Below the pieces are notes generated by a model that saw nothing but the letters and a program-made list of their open reading frames with translations, did no database searches and had not been told where the DNA came from. Source: CAYMKL01 sp964390805 (GTDB taxonomy: Bacteria > Chloroflexota > Anaerolineae > VGOG01). From it: DNA of 38,791 nucleotides. Shown here one piece after another: positions 38,220-38,791 of this stretch. The translations under genes and the position numbers were made by a program. The stretch covers positions 1 to 38,791 of the forward strand of contig CAYMKL010000063.1 in assembly GCA_964390805.1 (NCBI GenBank), in the 5' to 3' direction. The stretch's first letter is position 1, and each line of letters opens with the position of its first letter.

Positions 38220-38597
38220 GATAATAGCCCCTGAGCCCTCTTTCCCACCCCACCAGCCTCACGCTGGTTAGCACAGAACTTCACCGACAGCACGCCCCTG
38301 CTGTCTCCAGGCAGTTCCTCTCCTCAATGCGGAAACCTCCTTAACACCACCTCGCACAAACCCAGCCGCACCGAATCCCTGTGTGCGGTAGGGGTGATCA
38401 CCTGTTGTACAATGTGAGCTTGAAACCAGTGGTGGTGGGACGTTGAGCATTCGCTGTAACCGTGAAAACGTTGTCCCACCCTGGCGGATATCCACCGCCT
38501 ATGACGTGATAGCCCACGAAGTTGGCGATGACGATGGGGGTATTAAGGAAAAGGATGATTCACATAATATTGGGGAGGGTGCAATTGCCTTGCACAC
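38220..38597. other. Gene-free region
   Basis: No gene is convincing here. A CCAGC-CTCAC-GCTGG mini-hairpin lies at ~38257-38271. An 82-codon frame from TTG 38443 has no ribosome site and overlaps a dispersed repeat. TTGTACAATG near 38403 resembles a -10 box but has no gene behind it. Confidence 0.5.
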
Positions 38598-38680
38598 AAA
38601 AACGCCAGCCTCAGGGCACGCAAGGGTGCGGCCGTGGCTGGCGTCGAGGTTGGGGGTTGTGTTGGCTGTGTTGGCCTGGC
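38598..38680 (-). terminator. Second copy of the leader/terminator element
   Basis: ACGCCAGCC (38602-38610) and GGCTGGCGT (38636-38644) form a perfect 9-bp stem, with a run of T on the minus strand (38598-38602). Together with about 36 flanking bases rich in CAACACAGCC it matches 35794-35875 over ~78 bases. No minus-strand gene lies to its left in the window. Confidence 0.6.
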
Positions 38681-38713
38681 ACCAAAGGTGAGCTCTTGCG
38701 CCCTATCTCGGCC

Positions 38714-38791
38714 AAATCCTTGGATTGAGCTTGTCGAAATCCTTGGATTGAGCTTGTCGAAATCCTTGGATTGAGCTTGTCGAAATCCTTG
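38714..38791. repeat. 23-bp tandem repeat at the window edge
   Basis: The unit AAATCCTTGGATTGAGCTTG plus TCG is repeated 3.4 times without a mismatch and runs to the last base. It contains TTGAGCTTGTCGAA, a widespread dispersed word. It probably caused the assembly to end or be joined here. Confidence 0.9.

Noticed and set aside
38443..38691. 82-codon plus-strand frame near the edge
   Set aside because: TTG start without ribosome site; its second half is the dispersed terminator element.

Overview
The window looks like a piece of a Chloroflexota genome (Anaerolineae-like), probably a metagenome scaffold. This is inferred from gene style, not from a marker gene. It is moderately GC-rich. Several exported proteins carry a [hydrophobic]-[YFC]-L-P-L-[hydrophobic] signature that I associate with secreted Chloroflexota proteins. 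Exported proteins are very large and built from PT-rich linkers, SdrD-like, CARDB and PD40 modules, and small dispersed palindromic repeats are abundant. A run of exactly 100 N (24076-24175) marks a scaffold gap inside a TPTPTDTP-type repeat. The right edge ends inside a 23-bp tandem repeat.

Layout. (1) 1-4.4 kb, + strand: glycerate 2-kinase, a multi-pass membrane protein, a beta-solenoid-like tail-anchored protein with its own promoter, a PD-(D/E)XK-like/winged-helix protein of unknown role, and a DUF6504 protein. (2) 4.5-15.6 kb, + strand: a closely spaced run rich in nucleotide metabolism: MTH1-like Nudix hydrolase, divergent PRPP synthetase, histidine phosphatase (probably starting at ATC), methyltransferase, PF11756 Cys-rich protein, APRT-like phosphoribosyltransferase, a MITE-like element, a second methyltransferase and a Nudix-GNAT fusion. 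An exported alpha/beta hydrolase, TrmO, two membrane proteins, a YfcE-like phosphoesterase and a class I aminotransferase follow. (3) 15.6-24.7 kb, - strand: DRG-like TGS GTPase, an exported clan-A glycoside hydrolase, a 1,371-aa BNR/PD40/GH105 fusion, two small antitoxin-like genes with a decayed toxin gene, and an exported dockerin protein. (4) 24.9-35.8 kb, - strand: one 3,621-aa exported protein. (5) 36-38.8 kb: a small antitoxin/partner locus on -, a decayed copy of part of the giant gene, an AbiEii-type toxin cassette on +, and a gene-poor repeat-rich edge.

The main discovery candidate is the giant protein. After a signal peptide and calcium-binding type-3 repeats, residues ~300-760 resemble the heptamerisation/pore-forming part of anthrax protective antigen and binary-toxin B components. 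Shared features are the D-x-D-x-D-x-IPD-xx-E calcium motif, HPLVAA(Y/F)P, and a W-x-T/A...N-x-A-x-L...Y-x-V-x-NTGT block. The presumed membrane-insertion loop is greatly expanded and contains a Gly/Ala-rich hydrophobic stretch. In place of the usual receptor-binding domain, the protein continues into LecA-like, beta/gamma-crystallin, Gly-rich, SdrD-like, CARDB, carbohydrate-binding-like and surface modules. No enzymatic A component is visible in the window. The gene has a strong promoter, a leader containing an intrinsic-terminator-like hairpin, and two palindromic repeat elements inserted in frame in its coding sequence.

Other themes: exported carbohydrate-active proteins (GH39-like, GH105, dockerin); an unnamed ~105-aa module used three times in two neighbouring exported proteins; toxin-antitoxin modules in several stages of decay; and at least eight families of short dispersed repeats that sit at gene ends, form terminators, extend a C-terminus, or are translated inside genes.
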